Shown: positions 28,356 to 37,657, numbered from the stretch's first letter. The stretch is DNA of 64,000 bases from an uncultured beta proteobacterium (GCA_903822435.1 CAIJPE010000411.1:62001-126000); one strand, 5' to 3'. Notes: generated from the sequence alone by a model not told the origin. A program made the numbers and translations.

Positions 28356-29203
28356 GCGCGGGTTCGGGCACCGTGGGCGTGAACCGCTGGTTCGGGCGCG
28401 GGTGGCTCTCGGTGGGCTACCTGTTCCTGTACGTGCCCATCGTGGCGCTGATCACCTACTCGTTCAACGACTCGCCCCTGCCCAACGTGTGGCGGGGCTT
28501 CACGGTGAAGTGGTACGCGGCGCTGCTGAACGACGACGAACTGATCGCCGGCCTGATGCTGAGCCTGAAGGTGGCCGTGGCCGCGGCCTGCGGCTCGGTG
28601 GTGCTGGGCCTGCTCGCCGCCTTTGCGCTGGTCAAGTACAAGCGCTTCCCGGGCCGCACGCTGTTCGCGGGCATGGTCAATGCGCCACTGGTGATGCCCG
28701 AGGTGGTCATCGGGCTGTCGCTGCTGCTCATGCTGGTCAGCGTGCAGCGGCTGCTCGGCTTCCCCGAACGGGGCCTGCTCACCATTTGCCTGGGGCACCT
28801 GCTGCTGGGCACGGCCTACGCCACGGTGGTGGTGCAGGCACGGCTGCAAGACCTCAATCCGCAGTTGGAAGAAGCCGCGCAAGACCTGGGCGCGCGGCCG
28901 GGCCAGGTGTTCTGGCTGGTGACGCTGCCCATGATCGCGCAGAGCCTGGTGTCGGCATGGCTGCTGACCTTCACGCTCTCGCTCGACGACGTGGTGATCT
29001 CGGCCTTTCTCTCGGGCCCCGGGGCCACCACCATGCCGCTGGTGATCTTCTCGCGCGCCCGCCTGGGCCTGAACCCGGTGGTGAACGCGGTGGCCACGCT
29101 GATCATCACGGTGGTGGCCATCGGCGTGGCGGCAGCCAGCGTTGCCATCGCCCGCGCTGAACGACGCCGGCAGCAAGAGATGGCCGCGGCCACGCGCGCT
29201 TGA
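28352..29203 (+). CDS. potI: Polyamine ABC transporter permease (PotI type)
   Basis: This 283-residue second permease has six helices, the EAA loop EEAAQDLGARPGQVFW and the SLDDVVISAFLSGPG segment typical of PotC/PotI. It starts at ATG 28352, overlapping potH. The set PotG-PotH-PotI lacks a periplasmic binding protein gene in this window, so a PotF homologue must be encoded elsewhere or in a nearby part of the genome not visible here. Confidence 0.92.
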   Translation: MSAGSGTVGVNRWFGRGWLSVGYLFLYVPIVALITYSFNDSPLPNVWRGFTVKWYAALLNDDELIAGLMLSLKVAVAAACGSVVLGLLAAFALVKYKRFPGRTLFAGMVNAPLVMPEVVIGLSLLLMLVSVQRLLGFPERGLLTICLGHLLLGTAYATVVVQARLQDLNPQLEEAAQDLGARPGQVFWLVTLPMIAQSLVSAWLLTFTLSLDDVVISAFLSGPGATTMPLVIFSRARLGLNPVVNAVATLIITVVAIGVAAASVAIARAERRRQQEMAAATRA

Positions 29204-30117
29204 CCGGTGAATTGACCTCGCGCCCCCGTCCACCGCTCTGGGCCTACCTCAGCCTGGCCGGCAGCATGGCACTGGTGGGCAGCTACGTGGGCCTGTCCAA
29301 GCTGTTGGTGGCCGTCTTCCCGGTGTTGCTGCTGGCCTGGCTGCGCTTCGGAATGGCGGCGGTGGTCATGGCGCCCTGGCTGCGCCGCGCGCCGGGCGAA
29401 CCGCCGCTGGACAGCCGGCTGCGCCGCCTGCTCTTTTTCGAAAGCTTCCTGGGCAACTTCCTGTTCAGCATCTGCATGCTCTACGGCGTGGCGCTCACCT
29501 CGGCCCTGGCCGCGGGGGTGATCATGGCCGCCATCCCCGCCGCGGTGGCCGTGCTGTCCTGGCTGGGGCTGGGTGAGCGCATCAGGCCCCGCACCGTGGG
29601 TGCCATCGCTTGCGCGGCCGCCGGCATCGCGCTGCTGGCCTTTGCGCGCCATCAGGGGGGCGGCACGGCGGCAGCGTCGCCGCTGGGCTACGCGTTGCTG
29701 CTGGGCGCCGTGCTGTGCGAGGCCTCGTACGTGGTCATCGGCAAGCGGCTCACGGGCGATGTCTCGCCGCGCCGCATCAGCGCCCTGATCAATCTCTGGG
29801 GGCTGGCGCTGGTCACGCCCTTCGGCATCTGGCAGGCGCTTCAGTTCGACTTTGGCGCGGTGCGGCTGGGCACCTGGAGCCTGCTCTTCTTCTACGCCGT
29901 GGCCGCCAGCGTGGTCACGGTGTGGCTGTGGATGAAGGGCCTGAAGCACGTGCCGGCGCCACAGGCCGGCGTGTACACCGTGCTGCTGCCCATCAGCGCG
30001 GCCGCGGTGGGCGTGGGCGTGCTGGGCGAGAGCTTCAGCGGCGCGCACCTCGTCGCGCTGGGCTTCGCGCTGGCCGGGCTGCTGCTGGCCACCTGGCCGG
30101 AGCCGGCCAAGGCCTGA
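29200..30117 (+). CDS. EamA/DMT-superfamily transporter
   Basis: The 305-residue protein has ten predicted helices in two EamA repeats (the first from LSLAGSMALVGSYVGLSKLL; the second from PLGYALLLGAVLCEASYVVIGK). Such proteins usually export amino acids or metabolites. The start is a TTG at 29200 that overlaps the potI stop, so it is probably part of the same transcript. Its position suggests it could expel a polyamine-derived compound; this is only a guess from position. Confidence 0.85.
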   Translation: MTGELTSRPRPPLWAYLSLAGSMALVGSYVGLSKLLVAVFPVLLLAWLRFGMAAVVMAPWLRRAPGEPPLDSRLRRLLFFESFLGNFLFSICMLYGVALTSALAAGVIMAAIPAAVAVLSWLGLGERIRPRTVGAIACAAAGIALLAFARHQGGGTAAASPLGYALLLGAVLCEASYVVIGKRLTGDVSPRRISALINLWGLALVTPFGIWQALQFDFGAVRLGTWSLLFFYAVAASVVTVWLWMKGLKHVPAPQAGVYTVLLPISAAAVGVGVLGESFSGAHLVALGFALAGLLLATWPEPAKA

Positions 30118-30222
30118 CGCGCCTGCACCACGGCGCCCAGCCTGCCAAACGGTCGCAACAATGCGCCGCCACACTCCCCGCCGGGCCACGAACCGTGCGT
30201 CCGACAACCGGGAAGACTGTCC

Positions 30223-31578
30223 ATGATCTCGCGCCTGCCCAGTTCCTTTGCCGCGTCCTGCCCCGTCGTCCGGGCGATCGCTGCCGCGCTGTGCGCGGCC
30301 GTGCTGGCTGGCGGTGCTCGGGCCGAAGCACAGGCAAAGGCCGAGGACTGGAGCGTGCACGGGCAGTTCACCTTCGTCAGCCAGCACCAGCCGGCCTTCG
30401 TCGCGCCCTACAGCGGGGACAACAGCCTGCAGCCCAGCCGCGCCACCAAGGAAACCGCCGACCTCACGCTGTACGTGGGGCGCCGGCTCTGGCAGGGCGC
30501 GGCGCTTTACATCAACCCTGAAGTCGACCAGGGCTTCGGGTTGAGCGGCACCCTGGGCGCGGCCGGCTTTCCCAGCGGCGAGGCCTACAAAGTCGGCAGC
30601 AACGCACCCTATACGCGGCTGAACCGCCTCTTCCTGCGGCAGGTCATCGCGCTGGGCACCGAGACCGAAGCCGTGGCTTCCTCGGCCAACATGCTCGGTG
30701 GCCTGCAGCCGGCCGATCGGCTGACCCTGTCGGTGGGCAAGTTCTCGGTGGGCGATGTGTTCGACACCAACGGCTACGCCCACGACCCGAGGGCCGACTT
30801 CCTCAACTGGTCGATCATCGAAGCCGGCGCCTTCGACTACGCCGCCGATGCCTGGGGCTTCACCCGCGGCTTCTCGGCCGATTGGCAGACCGGCGACTGG
30901 TCCTTGCGCGGGGGGCTGTTCGCGCTGTCGGACGTGCCCAACAGCATCCGCATCGACACCAGCTTCCAGCAGCGATCCTGGATGCTCGAGGCCGAGCACC
31001 GCCACCAGATCGGCGGGCAGCCGGGCTCGGCGCGCCTGTTGGGGTTCGTCAACCGCGGCCGCATCGGCCGCTACGACGATGCCGTGGCACTGGCCGCCGG
31101 CACCGGCGGCGTGCCCGATACGGCGGCGGTGCGCCAGCGTGGCAGCAAGGCCGGTTGGGCCCTGAACGTCGAGCAGGCGCTCAACGCCGACGTGGGCGCC
31201 TTCCTGCGCCTGAGCGCCAGCACCGGCGATTTCGAGGCCTACGACTTTACCGAGATCAACCGCTCGGTCTCGGGCGGCTTGGCGCTCAAGGGCAGCCTGT
31301 GGGGTACGCCCGGCCACGGCGCCGGGGTGGGCGTGGCCGTCAACGACATCTCCGGCGCGGCCCGGCGCTACTTCGCCGCCGGTGGACTGGGCATTCTCAT
31401 CGGCGACGGGCAACTGCCCCACCCCGGCCCCGAGCAGATCCTGGAGGCCTTCTACACCGTGGCGCTGACCCCGAGCCTGCGCGTCGGTGGCGATGTCCAG
31501 CACATCGTCAACCCCGCCTACAACCGCGACCGGGGGCCTGTATCGGTCTACGGCCTGCGGCTGCACGCCGAATTCTGA
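30223..31578 (+). CDS. OprB-family carbohydrate-selective porin
   Basis: The 451-residue protein has a signal peptide (to about residue 38, ending in GGARAEA) and an outer-membrane barrel pattern ending in a C-terminal Phe (LRLHAEF). Matches to OprB are DWSVHGQFTFVSQHQPAF, LTLYVGRRLWQGAALYINPE, LSVGKFSVGDVFDTNGYAHDPR (quoted in part as GKFSVGDVFD), GFSADWQTGDWSLRGG and a GGLGILIGDG segment. OprB porins let sugars and small polyols pass. It is preceded by a 105-base gap with its own probable promoter. Confidence 0.85.
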   Translation: MISRLPSSFAASCPVVRAIAAALCAAVLAGGARAEAQAKAEDWSVHGQFTFVSQHQPAFVAPYSGDNSLQPSRATKETADLTLYVGRRLWQGAALYINPEVDQGFGLSGTLGAAGFPSGEAYKVGSNAPYTRLNRLFLRQVIALGTETEAVASSANMLGGLQPADRLTLSVGKFSVGDVFDTNGYAHDPRADFLNWSIIEAGAFDYAADAWGFTRGFSADWQTGDWSLRGGLFALSDVPNSIRIDTSFQQRSWMLEAEHRHQIGGQPGSARLLGFVNRGRIGRYDDAVALAAGTGGVPDTAAVRQRGSKAGWALNVEQALNADVGAFLRLSASTGDFEAYDFTEINRSVSGGLALKGSLWGTPGHGAGVGVAVNDISGAARRYFAAGGLGILIGDGQLPHPGPEQILEAFYTVALTPSLRVGGDVQHIVNPAYNRDRGPVSVYGLRLHAEF

Positions 31579-31593
31579 AGCGCGGTGCGCAGC

Positions 31594-32316
31594 TCAGCCG
31601 GGCTGGCCGCCGTGGTCGCGTGAGGCGAAGTTGGGTGCCCCGTCTTCGATGGCATCGATACGCCGCGACTTGCCGTAGCGCTTGAAGCGCTCGATGACCT
31701 CGGCCATCTCCCCGGCCGTCAGCAGCGCGGGTTCGCCCACGCTGAGGGCCTGCAGGTAGATGCCGCACAGGGCCTCGATCTCGATGGCCACCTTCAGCGC
31801 CTGGGCCAGGTTGGCCCCCGCGGCGACCAGGCCATGGTTGGCCATCAGGCAGGCCTGGCGGTCGAGGAAGGCCGCGCCGACGGCCTGCGACAGCGCTTCG
31901 GTGCCGAAGAGGTGGTACGGGGTGCAAGGCACGCTGTCGCCCCCGGCCACCGCCACCATGTAATGGAAGGCCGGCAGCCCGCGCCGCAGGCAGGCCAGCG
32001 CCGTGGCGTGCGGCGAGTGCATGTGCACGACGGCGTGCAGGTCGGGCCGGGCCCGGTAGATGGCGCGGTGGAAGGGCCACTCGGTGGACGGTTGCCAGGC
32101 GCCGCTCAAGACCTCCCCGCTGTCGGCCACCCGCACGAAGTCGTCTTCGCCCAGGTCTTCGGGCGGGGTGCCGGTGGGCGTGATCCAGAAAGCCTCGCTG
32201 CCCGCGGCGCGGATGCTGAGGTTGCCGGTGCTGCCGCGGTTCAGTCCCAGGGCGTCCAGGCGCCGCACCGCGGCCAGGGCGTGCCCGCGCAATGCGGCAT
32301 CGTCATCAAGGCTCAT
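31594..32316 (-). CDS. ald2: Class II aldolase of MTA/5'-deoxyadenosine salvage (Ald2-like)
   Basis: The 240-residue zinc-dependent aldolase/adducin-type protein has RGSTGNLSIR, PSTEWPFHRAIY (catalytic Glu), HMHSPHATALA (zinc His pair) and a later NHG zinc His. Fuculose-phosphate aldolases split deoxypentulose-phosphates to DHAP and an aldehyde. Together with mtnP and mtnA, four bases of overlap on each side, the natural substrate is probably 5-methylthioribulose-1-phosphate or 5-deoxyribulose-1-phosphate (DHAP shunt of Rhodospirillum and E. coli). Methylthioribulose-phosphate dehydratase (MtnB) shares the fold and is the alternative, but no other mtnC/D gene is here. Confidence 0.82.
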   Translation of the reverse strand: MSLDDDAALRGHALAAVRRLDALGLNRGSTGNLSIRAAGSEAFWITPTGTPPEDLGEDDFVRVADSGEVLSGAWQPSTEWPFHRAIYRARPDLHAVVHMHSPHATALACLRRGLPAFHYMVAVAGGDSVPCTPYHLFGTEALSQAVGAAFLDRQACLMANHGLVAAGANLAQALKVAIEIEALCGIYLQALSVGEPALLTAGEMAEVIERFKRYGKSRRIDAIEDGAPNFASRDHGGQPG

Positions 32317-33401
32317 CGAGACTCCAGCGGCAGGCCGCGCAGGGCGGCTTCAGCGGGGACCACCACGCCATGCTCGGTGATCAGCGCGGTCACCAGGCGG
32401 GCGGGTGTCACGTCGAAGGCCGGGTTGGCGGCTCGGGTGCCGTCGGGCGCGATCTGCACGTCCAGCACCTCGCCCGCGGCGCTGCGGCCGGCCAGGTGCG
32501 TGACCTCGCGCGGGCTGCGCTCTTCGATCGGGATCTCGGCCAGGCCATCACGCAGCGTCAGGTCCAGCGTGGAGGTGGGCATGGCCACGTAGAAGGGCAC
32601 GCCGTTGTCGCGGGCGGCCAGCGCCTTCAGGTAGGTGCCGATCTTGTTGCACACATCGCCGTGGGCGGTGACGCGGTCGCAGCCGACGATCACCAGGTCG
32701 ACCTGCCCGCGCTGCATCAGGTGGCCGCCGGCGTTGTCGGCCACCAGGGTGTGGGGAACGCCCGCCTGTGCGAGTTCCCAGGCCGTCAGGCTGGCGCCCT
32801 GGTTGCGAGGGCGGGTCTCGTCCACCCACACGTGCACGGCCAGCCCTGCAGCATGGGCCTGGTAGATGGGCGAGGTGGCCGTGCCCCAGTCGACCGTGGC
32901 CAGCCAGCCCGCATTGCAGTGCGTCAGCACCTGAACGGGGCCCGGCTTGCGGGCATCCACGGCCTGCAGCAGCGGCAGGCCGTGGCGCCCGATGGCGGCG
33001 TTGCAGCGCACGTCGTCCTCCGCGATGGCGTCGGCCTCATCCCATGCTGCCGCGGCGCGTTCGGCAGGCTGCAAGGGGCGCAGGCGCCGCAGCAGGCGCT
33101 GGATGGCCCAGGCCAGGTTCACGGCGGTGGGGCGGGCCAGGCGCAGGAGGTCGGCCACCTCTTCCAGCGCACGGTCGGAGGCGTCCTGCCGCATCTGCAG
33201 GGCCAGGCCGTAGGCCGCGGTTGCGCCGATCAGCGGGGCGCCGCGCACCCACATGTCGCGGATGGCGGCATGCACGGCGTGGGGCGTGGCCAGCGTCTCG
33301 AAGACCAGCCGGTGCGGCAACGCCCGCTGGTCGATGACCACCACGCCGTCGCGCTCGGCGCGGGCCCGAAGAGGCCGCAGGGGCTTCCCGCCGACGATCA
33401 T
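32313..33401 (-). CDS. mtnA: 5-methylthioribose-1-phosphate isomerase
   Basis: MtnA converts methylthioribose-1-phosphate (and 5-deoxyribose-1-phosphate) to the ribulose form. The 362-residue protein has RGAPLIGATAAYG near the N-terminus, THCNAG (catalytic Cys), VWVDETRPRNQG, DNAGGHLM and VGCDRVTAHGDVCNKIGTY (catalytic Asp). The ATG at 33401 overlaps the mtnP stop, and its stop overlaps the aldolase start. Length agrees with the family. Confidence 0.93.
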   Translation of the reverse strand: MIVGGKPLRPLRARAERDGVVVIDQRALPHRLVFETLATPHAVHAAIRDMWVRGAPLIGATAAYGLALQMRQDASDRALEEVADLLRLARPTAVNLAWAIQRLLRRLRPLQPAERAAAAWDEADAIAEDDVRCNAAIGRHGLPLLQAVDARKPGPVQVLTHCNAGWLATVDWGTATSPIYQAHAAGLAVHVWVDETRPRNQGASLTAWELAQAGVPHTLVADNAGGHLMQRGQVDLVIVGCDRVTAHGDVCNKIGTYLKALAARDNGVPFYVAMPTSTLDLTLRDGLAEIPIEERSPREVTHLAGRSAAGEVLDVQIAPDGTRAANPAFDVTPARLVTALITEHGVVVPAEAALRGLPLESR

Positions 33402-34279
33402 GCCGGGGGCCCCAGCACGCGGCCGGCCACGCCGCGCAGCCGCTCCACCACGGCCGGGTCGCGCGCTTCGGGTGCGGTGATGAGGGCGTGGTCCAGCGCG
33501 CGGCGGCAGCCGCAGGCCAGCGCCGCCGCATCGTGCGCGATCGTGCCGGCCAGGCCGGCCACCAGCGTGCGGGCCGCCTGCGCATTGCTCAGCAGCACCT
33601 GGATGACCGCATCCACCGTCACGGCATCGTGCGCCGGATGCCAGCAATCGAAGTCGGTGACCATCGAGATCGAGCAATAGCAGAGCTCGGCCTCGCGGGC
33701 CAGGCGCGCCTCGGGCAGGTTGGTCATGCCGATGACACTGGCGTTCCACGAGCGGTACAGCTGCGATTCGGCCAGGCTGGAGAACTGCGGCCCCTCGATG
33801 GCCACGTAGGTGCCACCGCGCACATGCGGCACGCCCTGCCCGGCCAGCGCCGCCTGCACATGGTCGCCCAGTCGCCGGCACACCGGGTGGGCCATGGACA
33901 CGTGCGCCACCAGCCCGGTGCCGAAAAAGCTGCTGGCGCGGGCCACGGTGCGGTCGATGAACTGGTCCACCACCACGAAGGTGCCGGGCGGCAGGTCGGC
34001 GCGCAGACCGCCCACCGCGGAAATGGACAGCACATCGGTGGCACCCACGGCCTTCAGCGCGGCCACGTTCGCGCGGTAGTTCACCTCGCTGGGGGGAATG
34101 CGGTGGCCCCGGCCGTGGCGGGGCAGGAAGGCCAGCTGCGCATCGCCCAGCCGCCCCAGGAAGACCTGGTCGGACGGTGCGCCCCAGGGCGTGTCGACAT
34201 CCGCCCAGCGGGTATCGGCCAGGCCCGGCAGGTCGTACAGGCCGCTGCCGCCGATGATGCCCAGGACGGGTGTGCTCAT
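33398..34279 (-). CDS. mtnP: 5'-methylthioadenosine phosphorylase
   Basis: This 293-residue purine phosphorylase splits methylthioadenosine, and usually 5'-deoxyadenosine, to adenine and the sugar-1-phosphate. It starts STPVLGIIGGSGLYDL, then has LPRHGRGHRIPPSEVNYRAN (quoted in part), ISAVGGLRADL, VAIEGPQFSSLAES and GMTNLPEARLAREAELCY with a closing VTDFDCW loop. Start ATG 34279 overlaps the dusA stop by four bases. MtnP here replaces the nucleosidase/kinase pair used elsewhere. Confidence 0.93.
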   Translation of the reverse strand: MSTPVLGIIGGSGLYDLPGLADTRWADVDTPWGAPSDQVFLGRLGDAQLAFLPRHGRGHRIPPSEVNYRANVAALKAVGATDVLSISAVGGLRADLPPGTFVVVDQFIDRTVARASSFFGTGLVAHVSMAHPVCRRLGDHVQAALAGQGVPHVRGGTYVAIEGPQFSSLAESQLYRSWNASVIGMTNLPEARLAREAELCYCSISMVTDFDCWHPAHDAVTVDAVIQVLLSNAQAARTLVAGLAGTIAHDAAALACGCRRALDHALITAPEARDPAVVERLRGVAGRVLGPPA

Positions 34280-35325
34280 GGGGTGCTCACTGCGAATGGG
34301 TTGGGGGTGTCCGAAAGCCTGCGATTCTGCAGGGCCAGGGCCTGTCGCGCAGCCTGTTGCGCGGCTTCGGGCGGGCCGGCCTTGTAGCGTGAATCGGACC
34401 ACACCTGGCGCCAGCGGCGGGCCCCGGGCGTGCCGTTGCGCAAGCCCAGCATGTGGCGGCTGGCGTGGCCCCAGGGCACGCCGGCCGCGGCCAGTTCCTG
34501 CAGGTATTGCACCAGGCGGTCCTCGGTGGCGTCACGGTCGCGTGCAAGGGGTGCGTCGCCGAAGAAGCGTTCGTCCCACGTCGCCATCGCCCAGGGCTCG
34601 TGGTATGCATGACGGCCCACCATCACGCCGTCGACATGGCGCAGGTGTTCGGCGATTTCGTCCTCGTGCCGGATCCCGCCGTTGACGACGATGGTCAGGT
34701 GCGGAAACTCCTGCTTCAGCCGGTAGGCCGATTCATAGCGCAAGGGCGGGATCTCACGGTTTTCCTTGGGGCTCAGGCCCTGCAGCCAGGCACTGCGGGC
34801 GTGCACGATGAAGACCTCGCACCCTCCGCGCTCGGCCACTGTGCCCACGAAATCCCGCACGAAAGCGTAGCTGTCGCTGCGGTCGATGCCGATGCGGTGC
34901 TTCACCGTCACCGGCAGCGCCGTGGCGTCGCGCATGGCCTTGACGCAGTCGGCCACCAGCATGGGCTCGGCCATCAGGCAGGCCCCGAAAGCGCCGCGCT
35001 GCACACGCTCGCTGGGGCAGCCGCAATTCAGGTTCACCTCGTCGTAGCCCCACTGCTCGGCCAACTTTGCGCAGTGCGCCAGGTCGGCCGGCTCGCTGCC
35101 GCCGAGCTGCAGGGCCACCGGGTGCTCCTGCGGGTTGAAGTCGAGATGGCGCGGCACATCGCCATGCAGGAGAGCGCCCGTCGTCACCATTTCGGTATAC
35201 AGCCGCGTGTGGCGCGTGATCAGACGGTGGAAGGTGCGGCAGTGGCGGTCCGTCCAGTCAATCATCGGGGCCACGGACAGCCGCCACGGGCTGGTTTCCA
35301 GATTCGTTCGCACCGCGATCGGCAT
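34276..35325 (-). CDS. dusA: tRNA-dihydrouridine(20/20a) synthase
   Basis: The 349-residue flavoenzyme reduces uridines 20/20a in the tRNA D-loop. It has RLSVAPMIDWTDRHCR, NLNCGCPSERVQRGAFGACL (with the catalytic Cys; quoted in part as CGCPSERVQ), KHRIGID and VNGGI segments, and GRHAYHEPW. It reads into mtnP with a four-base overlap. Salvage and tRNA reduction have no known direct link, so the coupling may reflect growth-rate control. GST lies 21 bases upstream and may share the transcript. Confidence 0.94.
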   Translation of the reverse strand: MPIAVRTNLETSPWRLSVAPMIDWTDRHCRTFHRLITRHTRLYTEMVTTGALLHGDVPRHLDFNPQEHPVALQLGGSEPADLAHCAKLAEQWGYDEVNLNCGCPSERVQRGAFGACLMAEPMLVADCVKAMRDATALPVTVKHRIGIDRSDSYAFVRDFVGTVAERGGCEVFIVHARSAWLQGLSPKENREIPPLRYESAYRLKQEFPHLTIVVNGGIRHEDEIAEHLRHVDGVMVGRHAYHEPWAMATWDERFFGDAPLARDRDATEDRLVQYLQELAAAGVPWGHASRHMLGLRNGTPGARRWRQVWSDSRYKAGPPEAAQQAARQALALQNRRLSDTPNPFAVSTP

Positions 35326-35346
35326 CCTCAGTCTTGGCCCGCGGGC

Positions 35347-36027
35347 TCAGGCGCCCGAGGCGGCGGTCTTGGCTGCCGCTGCGGCCGCCTGTGCGTCGGT
35401 GTCTCGCTTGCGGTCGGCATTGACGCGCTGCACCGAAGGGCGCGCGCCCAGCTGCTTCAGATATGACTTCCAATCGATGCCGGCGGCGGCGATCAGGTCT
35501 TCGCCATAGACCAGCCGCGTGGCCAGGCCCACCGTGGGCAGCGTGGCGAAGGCGGCGGTGTCGGCCAGCTTGAAGCTGTCGCCGGCAGCGAAGGGTGCAA
35601 AGCGCGCCAACCGCTGGAGGGCCTGCAGGTTCCTGGCCAAGGTCTTCTTCACCCTTTCCTTGCTGCTGTCGCCCAGCTTGCCGCCGAAATAGGCTTCGCC
35701 ATAGAGCTCACGCCCGACGAGCTCGATGTACAGCTCCATGAACATGCACAACTCGCGCACCTTGGCGGCCGCCATCGGGTCGGCGGGCACCAGCGGGTGT
35801 TCGGGGTAGCGTGCTTCCAGGAAATCGACGATGACCTGGCTTTCGCACAGCGTCTGGCCCTCGGCCCTGATGAACGGGACCTTGCCCAGCGGCGTGGCGC
35901 AGAGTACCGATTCGTCCTTGGACCCGGTGCCGACCAACTCTTCGGTGAAGGGGATGCCCTTTTCCAGCAGGACGATCTTGACCTTGTTGTAGTAGTTGGA
36001 CATGGACATGCCGCACAGCGTGATCAT
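35347..36027 (-). CDS. Glutathione S-transferase-like protein
   Basis: The 226-residue protein has a thioredoxin-fold N-terminal domain (MITLCGMSMSNYYNKVKIVL; LGKVPFI with cis-Pro; GQTLCESQVIVDFLE) and an all-helical C-terminal domain. The catalytic residue is probably in SMSNYYNK. The ATG at 36027 has GGAGA five bases upstream. The C-terminal tail is an Ala-rich, low-complexity stretch (AQAAAAAAKTAASGA) that is unusual and may be disordered. The substrate cannot be told. It precedes dusA by 21 bases. Confidence 0.85.
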   Translation of the reverse strand: MITLCGMSMSNYYNKVKIVLLEKGIPFTEELVGTGSKDESVLCATPLGKVPFIRAEGQTLCESQVIVDFLEARYPEHPLVPADPMAAAKVRELCMFMELYIELVGRELYGEAYFGGKLGDSSKERVKKTLARNLQALQRLARFAPFAAGDSFKLADTAAFATLPTVGLATRLVYGEDLIAAAGIDWKSYLKQLGARPSVQRVNADRKRDTDAQAAAAAAKTAASGA

Positions 36028-36275
36028 GGAAGTCTCCGGTGTTGTTCGAACCCGCACAGTCTAGGTGGCGGCGCGCTGCCTGGATGCCGCGCGGGTGACA
36101 TTGTCAGGGCTGCCGGTCGCGCCACGCCCGCCGCGACCTGAGCACGGCGGGGTGCGGGCACCAGCGCATCAACCGCCGACAGGCCGGCCAATGCAGGGTG
36201 CCGCCACCTGGGAGCGGTCCTGCGGAATGAAGGATCAAGAAGATCCGCTCCCATGCCGATAACCCGGGAGGAAGC

Positions 36276-37535
36276 GTGAAACTGCCTGCCGGACGCTGGT
36301 CGCCATGTCTGCGCAATGGTTCTCGCCTTTGGAAACCCAACCCTGTCGTCGTCTCCTCTCGTGGCTTTGCTCGGGCGCTGATGCTTCGGCAACGCCAGCG
36401 ACAATCCGAGGTCCAGGTCAGCGTGTCTCCCCTCAGGCCCTTCCGCCGCATGGTGCACAGCGACGACGCCGGCGTGCGCCGTCTGCTGCGCTACTGGGCG
36501 CTGGGTTTGATGCTGTACCTCGTCAGCCTGTCCATGTTGTGGTTCGAGGCGTGGGCCGGCGTGGCCCAGGAGCAGGCGGCCATGCTGCTGACGATCGCCT
36601 CGCTGGCAGGCGCCGGGCTGGCCTACACGGCCATTCGCCTGAGCCACGCACTGGGCATTTCCGCGGGACTCCTGAACACCTCGCAGTGCCTGTATGCCCT
36701 CAGCTGCATCACCGCGGCGTATGCCTTGCTGGGCCCGATGCGGGGCGTGACGCTGTCGATATTGGTCGTCGTGCTCGTCTTCGGCGGCTTTTCCTCGACG
36801 CCACGGCAGATTCGGGTCATGTCCTCGTATGCGATCGTGGTGCTCGGCCTGACGATCCTGTGGAAGTCCCGGACGGATCCCGTGCGATATCCCCCGCTCG
36901 AAGAGGGGGTCCATTTCATCCTCGCCGCCACGATGCTCGGGGCCGTTGCCTATCTTGCCGAGTTGCTGAGCGAACTTCGCAAGAAGCTCAAGGGGCGGAC
37001 CCAGGAGCTGGCGAATGCGCTGGTTCGAATCGAGGCCATGGCCACGCGTGATGAACTGACCCAGTTGTTCAACCGTCGATACATGATGGAGGCCTTGGAG
37101 CGCGAACGCGCGTGCCGCGAGCGCAGCGGGCAGTCCATGTGCATCGCCATCATCGACATGGACCATTTCAAGCGCCTCAACGACAGCCTGGGCCACGCTG
37201 CCGGAGATGCGGCGCTGCGGTTCTTTGCGGACCGGGCACTCTCGACGATCCGACCTTCCGACACGCTGGCCCGATGGGGCGGGGAAGAGTTCTTGTTGCT
37301 GTTGCCCGAAACAGGATTGGCGGAGGCGCAGGCGGTTCTCGAACGAATGCGAAGGCTCGTGGGGGAATCGGCCTGGTTCGAAGCGGACGCCTCGCTGAGG
37401 GTGACGTTCTCTTGCGGATTGGCCGAGTGGCCGGGGGGCATGACCGCGGAGTCGGCCATCGATGCGGCAGACAAGGCCATGTACAGCGCCAAGCGCGAAG
37501 GCCGCAACAGAATCGCCGTGGCGCGGGCCTCTTGA
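36276..37535 (+). CDS. Membrane-bound diguanylate cyclase (GGDEF)
   Basis: The 419-residue protein makes c-di-GMP. Six or so helices (from RYWALGLMLYLVSLSMLWF to EEGVHFILAATMLGAVAYLAELL) form the sensor, then a coiled linker and a GGDEF domain (about 250-415) with GGEEF at the A-site and an inhibitory I-site RxxD (RPSD) five residues before it. The GTG at 36276 has an excellent ribosome site (GGAGG five bases away), so the long N-terminus is real; it is basic and poorly conserved in appearance. Product inhibition is expected. Confidence 0.9.
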   Translation: MKLPAGRWSPCLRNGSRLWKPNPVVVSSRGFARALMLRQRQRQSEVQVSVSPLRPFRRMVHSDDAGVRRLLRYWALGLMLYLVSLSMLWFEAWAGVAQEQAAMLLTIASLAGAGLAYTAIRLSHALGISAGLLNTSQCLYALSCITAAYALLGPMRGVTLSILVVVLVFGGFSSTPRQIRVMSSYAIVVLGLTILWKSRTDPVRYPPLEEGVHFILAATMLGAVAYLAELLSELRKKLKGRTQELANALVRIEAMATRDELTQLFNRRYMMEALERERACRERSGQSMCIAIIDMDHFKRLNDSLGHAAGDAALRFFADRALSTIRPSDTLARWGGEEFLLLLPETGLAEAQAVLERMRRLVGESAWFEADASLRVTFSCGLAEWPGGMTAESAIDAADKAMYSAKREGRNRIAVARAS

Positions 37536-37657
37536 CCGATGCAGCCCAGCCGGGGTGCGGCCGGCAACAGCGCCCCGCGGGTAAGCGGCAGGGCCGTGAC
37601 CGCGGCTGCCTTTGTACGATCGGTGCTTCGTCCACCCACCGTCCGAGGCCCGCCCCG

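Noticed and set aside
28816-31566. A 916-codon minus-strand open frame opposite potI, the EamA gene and the porin
   Set aside because: It is antisense to three genes with clear motifs. The translation is low-complexity and Gln/His/Gly-rich, so it is a shadow.
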